From positions 26,365 through 90,364 of IMG/VR virus record IMGVR_UViG_3300042502_002027: 64,000 nt of DNA, one strand, 5' to 3'. The DNA is from a virus. The position numbers and the translations under genes were made by a program. The notes beneath the pieces are model-generated. The model had not been told where the DNA came from and made no database searches. It was given only the letters and a program-made list of their open reading frames with translations. This document shows positions 32,632 through 42,187 of the stretch, piece by piece. Numbering within the stretch: position 1 is the stretch's first letter; the number at the start of each line of letters is the position of its first letter.

Positions 32632-34494
32632 TTAATGTGCGTGAACAAAACTATAGAATCCTTTACATACATTCGGTAATAAAGGAGCTTTACTTGCTAA
32701 ATTTTTACCCCAAGAAGTCTCTGTAAAGATATATCCAAGAGTTGCTAAAATTAAAAGTATCAGTGATATTGTCTCAAATGCTGCGTGTAATCCAGGTATA
32801 GCATGTGTGAAAAGAGATACTAAGAAGGCTAAAAGGAGACTACCGGCTCCAATCGCTAATCCTTTCCAATTAATTCCCTTTCCTTCTCCACCTTCTGATT
32901 CGTTAACTTTTTTGAAATCTTCAAATTTACTCACTCTGGATTCCTTGGCTATGGGAATGCCAACTTCTGCCAAAACTTCTTTAGATTTTTCCACTGCTCC
33001 ACCTAGCCCAATCATTTCACCAGATTCCTCAATCCATTTTCCTGGTAAATGTGTCGTTAAGGCAAATGATTCAGCAGCAACTCCTGCTATAAAGCCAATT
33101 AATGTACCAATCATTGTAAATTTAGCAGCGTATGAAACAAGATTTTTCGCACCTTCATATAAAACCCCTAATTTACCTGATAACCACGCTGGTAAAGCGG
33201 CCATTCCTTTTGCCACAACCTCTCCGAGAATTTCCATAAGTTTTCCAAAAGGTGATAAAACCCATAATACTAAATTTTTAACCCAGCCTTTAATTCCTCT
33301 CGATTCGGTTTTTTTACCTTCTTTTTCAACTTGTTCTTCTGTATTGTCAGCCTCAAATATCTTCTCAATTTTAGTTTCGTGAAGTTTAATGAGTTCAATT
33401 GTATCAAAATTTCTATTCATTGACATATACCCTTTAAGAGAGTCCCAAATAAAACTATCATTGACAACTTCTTTTTTATCTTCTTTTTCAGGAGTAGATT
33501 CTTTACCTTCTTCAGAATTTCCTTCTTCTCCTGTCGATAAAATTTTATTAGCCGAAGAACTTGCTACTTCCTCAAATGACCCACCAACCGATCCACTTAT
33601 TTCACCTCTGAAATATTTCACCATATCTTTGACATCCGCACCAACTGTCTTCACTTCTTCGCCTAATTTAGTGGCATCTACTTTTTCCCCTAATTTTGTC
33701 ATTTTCTGAAGTTTAGGCTTCAACCCTGGTAATACTTTTACAGCATGTGTTTTTATGAAACCCCAAACTTTCATCAATACTTCTTTAATCTTAGCCCAAA
33801 TCTCTTTAACTATATTAGCAATTTTTTGTGCAAAATCCTTTAATGAGGCATAAACTCCGTCAAATATAGATTTGGATGTTTTCATAAAATCATCAATTGA
33901 ATTGAGAACCTTTTTTGCGGTTGTTTCAATAGCAGCTACTACTTCTGGACCAAATAGTTTTGTTGCTACATTTTTAAGAGCCTCAAGTCCAGGTTTGAAA
34001 ATATCTTCAACAATAGAGTCCCAAACAACTTTAGCACTTGAAGAAAGAAAGTTCCAAATCTTAGATAGACCTTTTTTAACAACTTCAGTTCCTGCATTTA
34101 CCTTATCTTTAATCCAATCTACTAAACCTTCACTCATTATAATTGACTCTAAGTTTTCCTCAATTAATTTTATATCAGCTTCTGGAATGTTTTTACTTTC
34201 TAAATAAGTTCTTGTTTCTTTTGCAATATCTTTTATTCCGTCTTGATAAAACTTAGCACACACCATGTTCTTAGTATCCTGAAGTAATTCCTTATCTTCT
34301 AGAATAAGACCATAACTTTCATTGATTCTTATGTTATTTTTAAGATGAATTGTTACAACATCATGTTTTTTACCTTCATAGCAGATTGATTCAAATTCTC
34401 TTATCTTCATATCATTAATGAAACTAATCTTTTGGGCTCTTTTAGTAGCCATTTGCTTTAAGTAAAAATCATTGTATCGATTAAGTCTTGCCAT
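32632..34494 (-). CDS. Large helical virion-type protein, possibly injected
   Basis: This 620-residue protein starts MARLNRYNDFYLKQ. The first ~400 residues are amphipathic helices, with many W-x-x-I/V repeats (DWIKDKVNAG, VWDSIVEDIFKPGLEALK). Its C-terminal ~220 residues carry several hydrophobic segments (about 445-470, 560-585 and 585-605), split by a second motif copy VSKFEDFKKVNESEGGEG. This layout resembles internal head proteins that form or plug membranes on ejection. I do not recognise a family. A phage promoter motif lies about 20-30 nt upstream on the minus strand. Confidence 0.6.
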   Translation of the reverse strand: MARLNRYNDFYLKQMATKRAQKISFINDMKIREFESICYEGKKHDVVTIHLKNNIRINESYGLILEDKELLQDTKNMVCAKFYQDGIKDIAKETRTYLESKNIPEADIKLIEENLESIIMSEGLVDWIKDKVNAGTEVVKKGLSKIWNFLSSSAKVVWDSIVEDIFKPGLEALKNVATKLFGPEVVAAIETTAKKVLNSIDDFMKTSKSIFDGVYASLKDFAQKIANIVKEIWAKIKEVLMKVWGFIKTHAVKVLPGLKPKLQKMTKLGEKVDATKLGEEVKTVGADVKDMVKYFRGEISGSVGGSFEEVASSSANKILSTGEEGNSEEGKESTPEKEDKKEVVNDSFIWDSLKGYMSMNRNFDTIELIKLHETKIEKIFEADNTEEQVEKEGKKTESRGIKGWVKNLVLWVLSPFGKLMEILGEVVAKGMAALPAWLSGKLGVLYEGAKNLVSYAAKFTMIGTLIGFIAGVAAESFALTTHLPGKWIEESGEMIGLGGAVEKSKEVLAEVGIPIAKESRVSKFEDFKKVNESEGGEGKGINWKGLAIGAGSLLLAFLVSLFTHAIPGLHAAFETISLILLILATLGYIFTETSWGKNLASKAPLLPNVCKGFYSFVHAH

Positions 34495-34518
34495 ATTATA
34501 TTTTAATTTTTTACAGGA

Positions 34519-34535
34519 TATATATTAAAATATAA
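34519..34535 (-). promoter_or_regulatory. Phage-type promoter motif (minus strand)
   Basis: On the minus strand TTTTAATATATATCC precedes the ATG of the 620-residue gene by about 25 nt. Confidence 0.4.
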
Positions 34536-34578
34536 ACCTTTTTTTTTCAATTTATATAACCTTAATAAAATTATATCT

Positions 34579-35364
34579 ATGCCAGAGTTAGCAGAATTGA
34601 AAATAATGTCTGATTATATTAATCAGAATGTCAAAGACAAAACATTTACAAAACTATATCACGTTGAAAAAGGAAATATTCCTGTTGATTCAAATCTAAT
34701 TGAAAAATTCAAACTTGAAGCTGACTCTAATGGTAAAGAGTTAGTATTAAAGTTATATAATGATAATGTTGATATTAGTATCTCAGTTTTTATGGGTATG
34801 TCTGGTAATTGGCTTTTTACACCAACAGAAACTTGGTCTGATAGAAAGTTCACTAGAATGAGATTAGATACTACTGATGGTAGTTCACTACTTCTTTATG
34901 GTCTTTATATGGGTCCTAAATATAGAGTTGGTGGCTTTACTGGTGTTAAAAGAGGTCTTGACCCAACTAAAGAATTTGATAGTTTCAAGAATGTAGTTAT
35001 ATCTAATTTAGATAAAAAGGTTTTTGACAAACCTATTTGTGAGGCTTTATTAGACCAAAAATATTTCAATGGTATTGGTAACTATTTAAGAAGCACAATT
35101 CTTTATTACTTAGATGTTAATCCTTTTGAAACGGCTAGAACTATTATCAAATCACATCCACAAGTTTTAGATATGTGTAAGGATATTCCTATGAAGGCAT
35201 ATGAACTAAATGGTGGTCAGTTACAAGATTGGAAGAATCCATTTGATACAGACTTTGAAGAATTCAAAAAATGGGTATTCTATCAAAAAGGAATTTCTTG
35301 TAAAGATAATACCGGAAGAACCTTCTGGTTCAATGAAAAGTGGAAAGATAGTTGTCCATACTAA
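34579..35364 (+). CDS. Fpg/Nei-family DNA glycosylase
   Basis: This 261-residue glycosylase excises oxidised bases. MPELAELK supplies the catalytic N-terminal proline and Glu3, NGKELVLKL contains the conserved lysine of the beta hairpin, and FNGIGNYLRSTILYYLDVNPF is the helix-two-turn-helix. The C-terminus (GISCKDNTGRTFWFNEKWKD then SCPY) keeps a beta hairpin but only two cysteines rather than the usual four-Cys zinc finger, so it is probably a zincless or truncated finger. It lies in a cluster with ThyA. Confidence 0.85.
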   Translation: MPELAELKIMSDYINQNVKDKTFTKLYHVEKGNIPVDSNLIEKFKLEADSNGKELVLKLYNDNVDISISVFMGMSGNWLFTPTETWSDRKFTRMRLDTTDGSSLLLYGLYMGPKYRVGGFTGVKRGLDPTKEFDSFKNVVISNLDKKVFDKPICEALLDQKYFNGIGNYLRSTILYYLDVNPFETARTIIKSHPQVLDMCKDIPMKAYELNGGQLQDWKNPFDTDFEEFKKWVFYQKGISCKDNTGRTFWFNEKWKDSCPY

Positions 35365-35395
35365 AACATATTTCTATTATTTAATATAATAATTG

Positions 35396-35872
35396 ATGTT
35401 TGATAAAAATTTCAATATTATACATGGTGATAGAATTTCTGGTAGAACAGAGTTTCTATTTAATATTTCTAATAGTTTTAATAAAGTAGGATTAAAACTA
35501 TTTTTCTTATCATGTACAGGTGATATTGAGACTAAAGATAGATTTAATGATATCTTTGATGATTATAGAATTATAAACACATTTGATGAAGTCAATAATT
35601 ATAAAGTAATAGAAGTTGTAAAAGAACTATCTGAAAAAAGAAAGTATAATTTTCTAATTATAGATGATATTGATTACTTGCCAAAATCTTGTGTTGATTT
35701 ATTATCAGAAATAGATACTTCTAAAATTGTAACTTGTTTAAGTGACAATTATAAAAAACTACCAGAAGAATCTAATTTTTATAATATAAGTGATGTTAGT
35801 GATTTATCTAATATTGATGAAATTGTTAAAAAAATAATTAGAGACCAAAAAATAAATTCAGTATTAAAATGA
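35396..35872 (+). CDS. P-loop-like ATPase fragment, function unknown
   Basis: A 158-residue protein from ATG 35396. IIHGDRISGRTEFL resembles a Walker A with Arg in place of Lys, and YNFLIIDDIDYLP resembles a Walker B. The length fits a single RecA/AAA-like core without accessory domains. It overlaps ThyA by 4 nt (ATGA). Catalysis is uncertain because the P-loop lysine is missing. Confidence 0.5.
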   Translation: MFDKNFNIIHGDRISGRTEFLFNISNSFNKVGLKLFFLSCTGDIETKDRFNDIFDDYRIINTFDEVNNYKVIEVVKELSEKRKYNFLIIDDIDYLPKSCVDLLSEIDTSKIVTCLSDNYKKLPEESNFYNISDVSDLSNIDEIVKKIIRDQKINSVLK

Positions 35873-36708
35873 TTAAAGCAGATAAATATTACATCGATAA
35901 TCTAAATCGAATTGTCTTAGAAGATGGTGACGGAACTTGGGATGAGAATCCAAGACCAAAGTATATTGATGGTCAACCTGGTCATAGTAAATTCATAACT
36001 CAAATATTTGAAGAGTATGATTTATCAAAAGGAGAGTTTCCAATTACTACATTAAGAAACACCGCAATTAAAACAGGTATCAGAGAGATACTTTGGATTT
36101 ATCAAAAACAATCTAACTCATTAGAAGTTGCTAGAGAAATGGGTATTAACTGGTGGGATGAATGGAATGTTGGTGATGGTACAATTGGTCAGCGATATGG
36201 TGCTACTGTTCAAAGATATGACTTAATGAATAAGTTATTGAAGTCTTTGAAAGAAGATCCTTTTTCAAGAAGACATATAATGAATATGTACCAAGAGTCT
36301 GATATGGCTGAAACTAAAGGTTTACATCCTTGTGCTTATGAAACTATTTGGTCAGTTAGAAAAATTAATGATACTTACTATTTAGATATGACTTTGAATC
36401 AAAGAAGTAACGACTATATTATGGCTGGATATATAAATAAAATTCAGTATGTGGCTTTACAAATGATGGTTGCTTCACATTTAGGTTATAAAGTGGGTAA
36501 GTTCTGTCATTTTGTTCAAAATCTTCATGTTTATGATAGACATTTTGATGCGGCATCAGAGTTATTAAATAGAACACCACTAGAACAACAACCTAGAATT
36601 GAGTTATTATCTAATAAGTCATTTTATGATTTTACAGTAGATGATTTCAAAGTAATTGATACTGATGGTATTAAAAAAATAGAAAGTAAGCTAGAGATAG
36701 CTATATAA
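35869..36708 (+). CDS. thyA: Thymidylate synthase
   Basis: This 279-residue ThyA makes dTMP from dUMP with methylene-tetrahydrofolate. GDGTIGQRYGATVQ and SRRHIMNMYQ bind substrate, LHPCAYETIWSVR contains the nucleophilic cysteine (about residue 155), then QRSNDYIMAGYINKIQYVAL and NLHVYDRH complete the pocket. It is coupled to the P-loop-like gene and lies in the same strand as NrdA, consistent with phage-boosted DNA precursor synthesis. Confidence 0.95.
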   Translation: MIKADKYYIDNLNRIVLEDGDGTWDENPRPKYIDGQPGHSKFITQIFEEYDLSKGEFPITTLRNTAIKTGIREILWIYQKQSNSLEVAREMGINWWDEWNVGDGTIGQRYGATVQRYDLMNKLLKSLKEDPFSRRHIMNMYQESDMAETKGLHPCAYETIWSVRKINDTYYLDMTLNQRSNDYIMAGYINKIQYVALQMMVASHLGYKVGKFCHFVQNLHVYDRHFDAASELLNRTPLEQQPRIELLSNKSFYDFTVDDFKVIDTDGIKKIESKLEIAI

Positions 36709-36721
36709 AATAATTATTAAT

Positions 36722-37192
36722 ATGGGAAGATATGATAATTTAGTAGAACAAATAAAGACAATTGACACTGAAGTTGTTAAAGATTGGAATAAGAATACAG
36801 ATCCAGCTATGAAAATTCTTGAAGAACAGAAGGTTTATATTTGGATAAGACTTTATTTAAAAGAGGAATCTGATGTTGAGATTGGTGATGATATTTTTAT
36901 GACATATACGCCAAGTGGTGAGAAATTAGAAACTAAATTTATTTGTTTTGGAAAAGAGGGTATGGAAAAGGATAACGATGGATTAGTTAATTGGAATTCA
37001 GAAGAAAATAAGAAAGTTCTTTGTTTAATGGTTAATCAAGATAAGATAAACAAAGGAACTGATATACCATTTATTAGAACATTATTTAAGACAGGAATTC
37101 ACTACGAATATCAATTAGTAAGAAGAGATGAATTATTATTCATTAATAGTAGAACTGGTGAGACTTTAGACTATTTTGACTGTGATTATTAA
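36722..37192 (+). CDS. Hypothetical protein downstream of thyA
   Basis: This 156-residue soluble protein (MGRYDNLVEQIKTIDTEVVK) is unrecognised. It is alpha/beta, with acidic patches and a C-terminal HYEYQLVRRDELLFINSRTG region. It starts 13 nt after the thyA stop. Confidence 0.55.
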   Translation: MGRYDNLVEQIKTIDTEVVKDWNKNTDPAMKILEEQKVYIWIRLYLKEESDVEIGDDIFMTYTPSGEKLETKFICFGKEGMEKDNDGLVNWNSEENKKVLCLMVNQDKINKGTDIPFIRTLFKTGIHYEYQLVRRDELLFINSRTGETLDYFDCDY

Positions 37193-37230
37193 AAAAAATT
37201 AAAAATGTAAAAAAAATGAGTTTTTCAATA

Positions 37231-37240
37231 TAATATATAC
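37231..37240 (+). promoter_or_regulatory. Phage-type promoter motif
   Basis: TAATATATAC, 23 nt upstream of the ATG at 37264. Confidence 0.5.
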
Positions 37241-37263
37241 ATTATAAAAATAAACTAATAGAC

Positions 37264-37806
37264 ATGAGATATTTAAAAACTTATGAATCATTTTCAACAA
37301 ACGAAGAGTTCTTAGGTGGACTTTGGAACAAAATTAGTTCAGCATTCGCTAATTGGAAAAATGAAAAATTGAAAAATGCTGGTGAAAAACTAGCTAAGGC
37401 AATTGAAGAAAAGAAAGACCAACCAGAAATGGCTAAGGCTCTTGCTGACTTAAAATCTGCTTATGCTTCTTTACCACAAGAAGATAAAGCTAAAATTGAA
37501 TCACTTAAAGATGAGAAAAATATTCCTGTTCATACTGAAGCTTCTACAGAAGAAGAAATAATGGCTGAATCACTTCTTCTTGAAGAAGAAGGATTAGCTA
37601 TGAAAATTATTGGTTGGTTAGGTTTATCTGCTAGTGCTATTTCTTTTGTAACTTTAATCGTTACTGTTGTTCAAATAGCAATCGCTGGTTCTGGTTTCCC
37701 ACTTACATTATTTGGATTATCATTAGGTACTTTAGGTGCTATCTGTATGGTCGCTGTGATGGTATTTGGTATCGGTGGTAGTATAGCAATGGAATATGCT
37801 GACTAA
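37264..37806 (+). CDS. Membrane protein with capsid-targeting-like N-terminus
   Basis: This 180-residue protein starts MRYLKTYESFSTNEEFLGG. A helical, lysine-rich central part is followed by LLEEEGLAMKIIG and two hydrophobic stretches (about 115-141 and 147-174). The layout is shared with the genes at 39765 and 45498: N-terminal targeting motif, helices, then membrane segments. Possibly packed in the head and delivered to a membrane. It has its own promoter motif and terminator. Confidence 0.62.
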   Translation: MRYLKTYESFSTNEEFLGGLWNKISSAFANWKNEKLKNAGEKLAKAIEEKKDQPEMAKALADLKSAYASLPQEDKAKIESLKDEKNIPVHTEASTEEEIMAESLLLEEEGLAMKIIGWLGLSASAISFVTLIVTVVQIAIAGSGFPLTLFGLSLGTLGAICMVAVMVFGIGGSIAMEYAD

Positions 37807-37828
37807 TTAAAATATTAAACAATATATA

Positions 37829-37860
37829 AAAAGGAGATAATATTAATTATCTCCTTTTTT
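37829..37860. terminator. Bidirectional intrinsic terminator
   Basis: AAAAGGAGATAAT / ATTATCTCCTTTT hairpin; the stop codon of the minus-strand gene at 37843 lies within it. Confidence 0.85.
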
Positions 37861-38073
37861 TTCTGCCAAGATTTTTTCAACTTCAGCGTCAATTCCACTA
37901 ACTCTTAAAGTCCACTTAGTTAAGAAAAAGTTTCCAGCTAATACAGCTAATTGAAATGGAAAACTAGTTAAGATTTGTTTTTGACCTCCTAAGAAGTATA
38001 AAGCGAATACAAACATAGCTAAAGAAACTGTGTGATGAATTGCTTTGTAGTTTTTACAGTATAATGTTTTCAT
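37843..38073 (-). CDS. Small membrane protein
   Basis: This 76-residue protein has two hydrophobic segments (about 17-32 and 38-53) and a charged C-terminus. No family recognised. A near-consensus Bacteroidetes promoter lies upstream, suggesting host-driven, probably early expression. Confidence 0.62.
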   Translation of the reverse strand: MKTLYCKNYKAIHHTVSLAMFVFALYFLGGQKQILTSFPFQLAVLAGNFFLTKWTLRVSGIDAEVEKILAEKKGDN

Positions 38074-38099
38074 GTTGTAGTGATTTTTTAATTGTTTAA

Positions 38100-38129
38100 C
38101 AAAGATAAGCTATTTTATCTAAATACCAA
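38100..38129 (-). promoter_or_regulatory. Bacteroidetes-type promoter (minus strand)
   Basis: On the minus strand TTTTTG, 19 nt, then TATCTTTG (38107-38100), 27 nt before the ATG of the 76-residue membrane protein. Confidence 0.65.
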
Positions 38130-38188
38130 AAATAAAATAACTTTTTTCTAAAAAATATCTATAACTCATGTAAAAATAAATAGAATAG

Positions 38189-39715
38189 ATGTTAGTTGAA
38201 ACACAATACTTAACAAATAGTAAGAAATTAGTAGTTAGTTACGTTGATAAAACCGGTGATATAAAGCTTAAATATTATAATTGGGAAGATCCAATGAAAT
38301 ATGTTGCTTGTGAGGATACAGATGTACAAAAACATCCTGAGTTTAGATCATGGGATGGTAAATCTGTAAAACAAATAGAAGTAAATCACCCTGATAGATA
38401 TGCTATCTATGAGTTCTTGGATGGTTTACCTGAATCAGAAAAGAATGAAATATTTGAATTTAATCTTCCTAAGATTTATTTTATAGATATTGAAACCGAA
38501 ATCGTTGATGGTTTCCCGGAAGCGGCTGATGTTAAAGACCAAGATGGTAATGTAACAAAAGAAGGTGCTTCTACTCAAGTTCTTTCAATTTCAATTGTAT
38601 ATGATGATAAAATCATTCTTTTAGGTCTTAAAGAAATGTCAGAAGAAGTTCAAGAAAGAATTACAAATAACACCAATAAATACTTTGAGAAGTTTGGTAC
38701 TGAATATAAATTCAAATACATTAAATATGATGATGAGTTTGATATGCTTTATGCTTTCTTCTATAAGATGATTCCTAAGATGCCAATTCTAACTGGATGG
38801 AACTTTCTTCAGTATGACTGGTTATATTTAGTGAATCGTTCTAGAAAGATTTCTAAATGGGTAAATGGTAAAGAATATAAAATTGATCCAGCTGTTTCAT
38901 CTTTGACAAAAAGAATGAATAAGATTTGGTCTACTGAATTTGAAGTACCTGCTCATCGAATGATTTTTGATTACATGCAACTTTATGAAATATGTGATAC
39001 TTCTATTAAAGTAAAAGAGTCATCATCATTAGATTTCGTTGCTAATAAATTAGTTGGTGTTGAAAAGATTAAATATAATGGTTCATTACAAAAACTTTAT
39101 GAAGATGATTTTGAAACATTTATGTATTATAACGCAGTTGATAGTGTTCTAGTACAAAAGATTCATGAAGCTCGTAACTATATCTCAATTATTTATGCGA
39201 TTTCATCATTGGCTCAAATTAGAATCATCGATGTTGTTTCTCAAATGAATAATGCTCTAGGTTCTTTGGCTATTACAGAAGGCGTTTTAAGAAATAGATT
39301 CCGTAAGATGGACAACATTGTACTTTTCCGAGATGAAAGAGGTGATGCTGATTCTACAATTGCTGGTGGTTGGGTAAAAGATCCTGTGGTCGGTATGAAT
39401 CAGTGGTGTGTTACTTATGACTTTGCCTCACTTTATCCAACAACTCAAAGACAATTCTTTATTGCTCCTGAAACATTTATTGGTCTTCAAGATGAAAAAG
39501 ATAAATCTAAGTGTACTAACGGTAGACCTATCGATCCTGATAAACACGTTCTTTGTATCAATGGTGTTGTATTTGAAAAAAGAATATCTCCAACTTTAAA
39601 TATGCTTGAAGACGTTTATGCTGATAGAAAGAAAGCTAAGAAAGTCATGATGGATAAAAAAGAAGATTTGAAGAAGATTTTAGACGAAATCAAACAGTTA
39701 GAGGCGGAAATTTAA
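38189..39715 (+). CDS. Family B DNA polymerase, N-terminal half (split gp43-like)
   Basis: This 508-residue protein covers the N-terminal, 3'-5' exonuclease and first palm part of a T4 gp43-like polymerase. Exo I FIDIETE (D100/E102), Exo II GWNFLQYDWLY, Exo III YNAVDSVLV and palm motif A YDFASLYPTTQ (about 410) are all present. It stops in the charged fingers region (DRKKAKKVMMDKKEDLKK); motif B (K-x3-NSxYG) and motif C (DTD) are missing. The next gene is unrelated, so the C-terminal half must be elsewhere, outside this window, as in Aeromonas phages with split gene 43. Confidence 0.88.
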   Translation: MLVETQYLTNSKKLVVSYVDKTGDIKLKYYNWEDPMKYVACEDTDVQKHPEFRSWDGKSVKQIEVNHPDRYAIYEFLDGLPESEKNEIFEFNLPKIYFIDIETEIVDGFPEAADVKDQDGNVTKEGASTQVLSISIVYDDKIILLGLKEMSEEVQERITNNTNKYFEKFGTEYKFKYIKYDDEFDMLYAFFYKMIPKMPILTGWNFLQYDWLYLVNRSRKISKWVNGKEYKIDPAVSSLTKRMNKIWSTEFEVPAHRMIFDYMQLYEICDTSIKVKESSSLDFVANKLVGVEKIKYNGSLQKLYEDDFETFMYYNAVDSVLVQKIHEARNYISIIYAISSLAQIRIIDVVSQMNNALGSLAITEGVLRNRFRKMDNIVLFRDERGDADSTIAGGWVKDPVVGMNQWCVTYDFASLYPTTQRQFFIAPETFIGLQDEKDKSKCTNGRPIDPDKHVLCINGVVFEKRISPTLNMLEDVYADRKKAKKVMMDKKEDLKKILDEIKQLEAEI

Positions 39716-39732
39716 CAAAATAGATTTTACTT

Positions 39733-39744
39733 TTTAATATATAC
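39733..39744 (+). promoter_or_regulatory. Phage-type promoter motif
   Basis: TTTAATATATAC, 20 nt upstream of the ATG at 39765. Confidence 0.5.
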
Positions 39745-39764
39745 AGAAAAATAAAATATTTTTT

Positions 39765-42155
39765 ATGGAAATTAAAAAGTTTTCTGATTTTGAATATCTT
39801 AACGAAGAAGAGAATCTTTGGGGTAATATAAAATACGGTCTTAGTAAACTAGGTAGATATAAAGCTAATGGTAAAATCTTTGGTAAAGGCGAAACTGATA
39901 AAAAAGCCGCTGAAGAAATTGGTAGAATTATGGGTAATACTACTAATGCTGCTCTTAGTGCTGTTTATGATAAAGTAAAAGAAAAATCACCTGAGTGGCC
40001 CAATGATAAAAGTAGAGTTGCTTTTTTAAGAGGTGTTTTAATGTATGGTCAATTCTATGACTCTATTGTTGCTGCCGCTGAAAAAAGTCCAGAGGAAGAA
40101 GGATATTTAGATCCAGAAGTTGCTAATAAACTTATTGAGAATACAAGAAAGGTTGTTAAAAAAGCATTAGATACTGATTTAGCGGCGGTTTATTCTGTGA
40201 TGGATTCTAATAATTCTATTGATTTAAACAAAGAAGAATTACTTTTTGAAGAAATATTTAATTTAGAAAATGAGCCTATTAATGAGGAGTTCTTAAAGAA
40301 GTTAGGTCAGTTAAAAGACAAAGCTATGGATGCTCTTTTTGGTAAAAAAGATGAAGATTCAGAAGCTAGAAAAGCTGGAAACAGACAATCTGCTAAGTTA
40401 CAAGGTGCTGGAGACGACAACGTTGTTGATAGTGAGAGAATGAAAACTCTTAAATCTAATAAACTTCCTTTAATTTTAGCTGGAGTTGGTGGTGCTTTAG
40501 GTGCTATTGGTTGGATTGCTCAAACTCAATGGTTTAAAGACTTAATTACTACAACAATTAAACACCCTGCTCAGTTTGGTGAGAAAACATTTACAACTAC
40601 TGTTGAGAATAATCTTAAAGTAGATCCAAAAGGATGGTCATATACTATTCAAAATAATGGATTTATGGATGCTACTGGTAAATCATTGAATTTCAATCAA
40701 CCAGTTGGTAACTTAAAAGACGCTTTCAGTTTCTATGGTGGTGGTGATCAGGCAAAAGGTATTGAAGCTATGTCGAGCTTCTTAGGAGGTGGCGGAAAAG
40801 CTTCTTCTGTTGCTGATATTACTAGTCAATTAGCAAATCCAGCAAATAAAACAGTTGGTGATATTTTTAATCATCTTGAAGGAACTTGGGGAGATAACGT
40901 TTTAATGAACCAAAATGGTGGTGCTAAAAGTTTTATTGCTAAACAAGTTTATACTCAAACTAAAAAAGTTTTAATTAGAGCTGGTTTTACAACAACTACA
41001 ACATCTGCTGCTGGTAGTTATTTAATTTCAATAGCTCCTGTTCTTTCAGCTTTAGGTATTGCTCTTATTGGTGCCGGTGCTGTTGTTAAATTATTAAGAG
41101 AAAAAGGACAAAGACAATCAAGAGCTAAAACTCTTAACGATTTATTACAATCATTAGTTTTAGTTAAAATAACAGATAAAAATAAATCTAAAGGTGAAGA
41201 AGAAGGAACTGGAAAAGATGAAGAAATAAATACTACTGATGTTCCAACTGAAAAGTCAATTTATCCTTTAATGATTAAAAACCTTACTCAATTAAAAAGT
41301 TTAATTATTACTTCTGCTGGTGTTAAACTAGAAGGTGAAGGTGGTGATAAAGGTGCTGGTAATATTAAAATTGGTAAAGAGTATTACTTTACAAATAAAA
41401 AAGGAGATAAGAAAAAAGTTAAAGTTATTTCATTAACACACGATACAACAGTTGGTAAAGATAGAACTTGGTTAACTAAAGATGATGTAAAACAAACAAC
41501 TTTATCTAAAGGAAAAGCATCTGTTATCTTCAAAGATAAAAAAGGTGAATATACTGCTAGTTCTCCAGAAATGGCTGTTAATTTTGACCAATTAAGTCCA
41601 GTTAAAGAGTCAATCTCAATTAGTAAGTTTGATGATATCGTATTAGAAGATAAAAAAATTGGTACTCAAAGAAATGTTGAAGTAACTAAAGGTGAAGATT
41701 ATTTAACACAAGCAGTTTCTAATATTAGAAAATCTCTTAAAAGTATTGTTGATGAGAAAGATAAAGGAGTTGGAATCACTGAAGATTTTATACAAGCTAT
41801 CCTAGACAAGAAAATGGATTCTGAAACTAAAGCTCCAGTTAAAGAATTATACGCTGAAGTTTATGATTATTTATATGGTAAAAAGGCTAGCACTTTGGGA
41901 GATTTTGCTCCTTTGTATAAAGAAAGTGTTGATGTTATATCTAACAAAGGTAAACGTCAAGTAGTAGCTGAAAAAATGGCGAGATTTACAAAAAGATCTT
42001 TACAATTTGAAGGCGAAGGATTCTATGGTGGAATGGGTGAGTTTGGTGCTGACTTACAAGATTTTAATAAGTCATTCAAACAAATTATGAGTTACTTCAA
42101 AGAAAAGAAAGAAGAAATTAAAGAAAGTAAAATTTACAAATTCAAAGATATGTAA
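39765..42155 (+). CDS. Large internal-virion-type protein with membrane segments
   Basis: This 796-residue protein starts MEIKKFSDFEYLNEEENLWG, a targeting-like N-terminus with LNE before the putative cut. Helical segments follow; hydrophobic stretches occur near 230-250 (LPLILAGVGGALGAIGWIAQ) and 415-440 (YLISIAPVLSALGIALIG), and a second motif copy SISISKFDDIVLEDK lies near 622. No enzymatic motif is visible. It separates the two halves of the polymerase gene locus. It is probably a head-packed, injected protein; the family is unknown. Confidence 0.6.
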   Translation: MEIKKFSDFEYLNEEENLWGNIKYGLSKLGRYKANGKIFGKGETDKKAAEEIGRIMGNTTNAALSAVYDKVKEKSPEWPNDKSRVAFLRGVLMYGQFYDSIVAAAEKSPEEEGYLDPEVANKLIENTRKVVKKALDTDLAAVYSVMDSNNSIDLNKEELLFEEIFNLENEPINEEFLKKLGQLKDKAMDALFGKKDEDSEARKAGNRQSAKLQGAGDDNVVDSERMKTLKSNKLPLILAGVGGALGAIGWIAQTQWFKDLITTTIKHPAQFGEKTFTTTVENNLKVDPKGWSYTIQNNGFMDATGKSLNFNQPVGNLKDAFSFYGGGDQAKGIEAMSSFLGGGGKASSVADITSQLANPANKTVGDIFNHLEGTWGDNVLMNQNGGAKSFIAKQVYTQTKKVLIRAGFTTTTTSAAGSYLISIAPVLSALGIALIGAGAVVKLLREKGQRQSRAKTLNDLLQSLVLVKITDKNKSKGEEEGTGKDEEINTTDVPTEKSIYPLMIKNLTQLKSLIITSAGVKLEGEGGDKGAGNIKIGKEYYFTNKKGDKKKVKVISLTHDTTVGKDRTWLTKDDVKQTTLSKGKASVIFKDKKGEYTASSPEMAVNFDQLSPVKESISISKFDDIVLEDKKIGTQRNVEVTKGEDYLTQAVSNIRKSLKSIVDEKDKGVGITEDFIQAILDKKMDSETKAPVKELYAEVYDYLYGKKASTLGDFAPLYKESVDVISNKGKRQVVAEKMARFTKRSLQFEGEGFYGGMGEFGADLQDFNKSFKQIMSYFKEKKEEIKESKIYKFKDM

Positions 42156-42161
42156 AAAAGA

Positions 42162-42187
42162 AACCTCTGAGAAATCAGAGGTTTTTT
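42162..42187. terminator. Bidirectional intrinsic terminator
   Basis: AAACCTCTGA / TCAGAGGTTT hairpin with GAAA loop and flanking A/T runs between convergent genes. Confidence 0.88.

Noticed and set aside
32807-34207. Long plus-strand open frames opposite the 620-residue virion-type gene
   Set aside because: They are antisense frames with unlikely protein composition. The minus-strand gene has its own promoter motif and sensible amphipathic protein.
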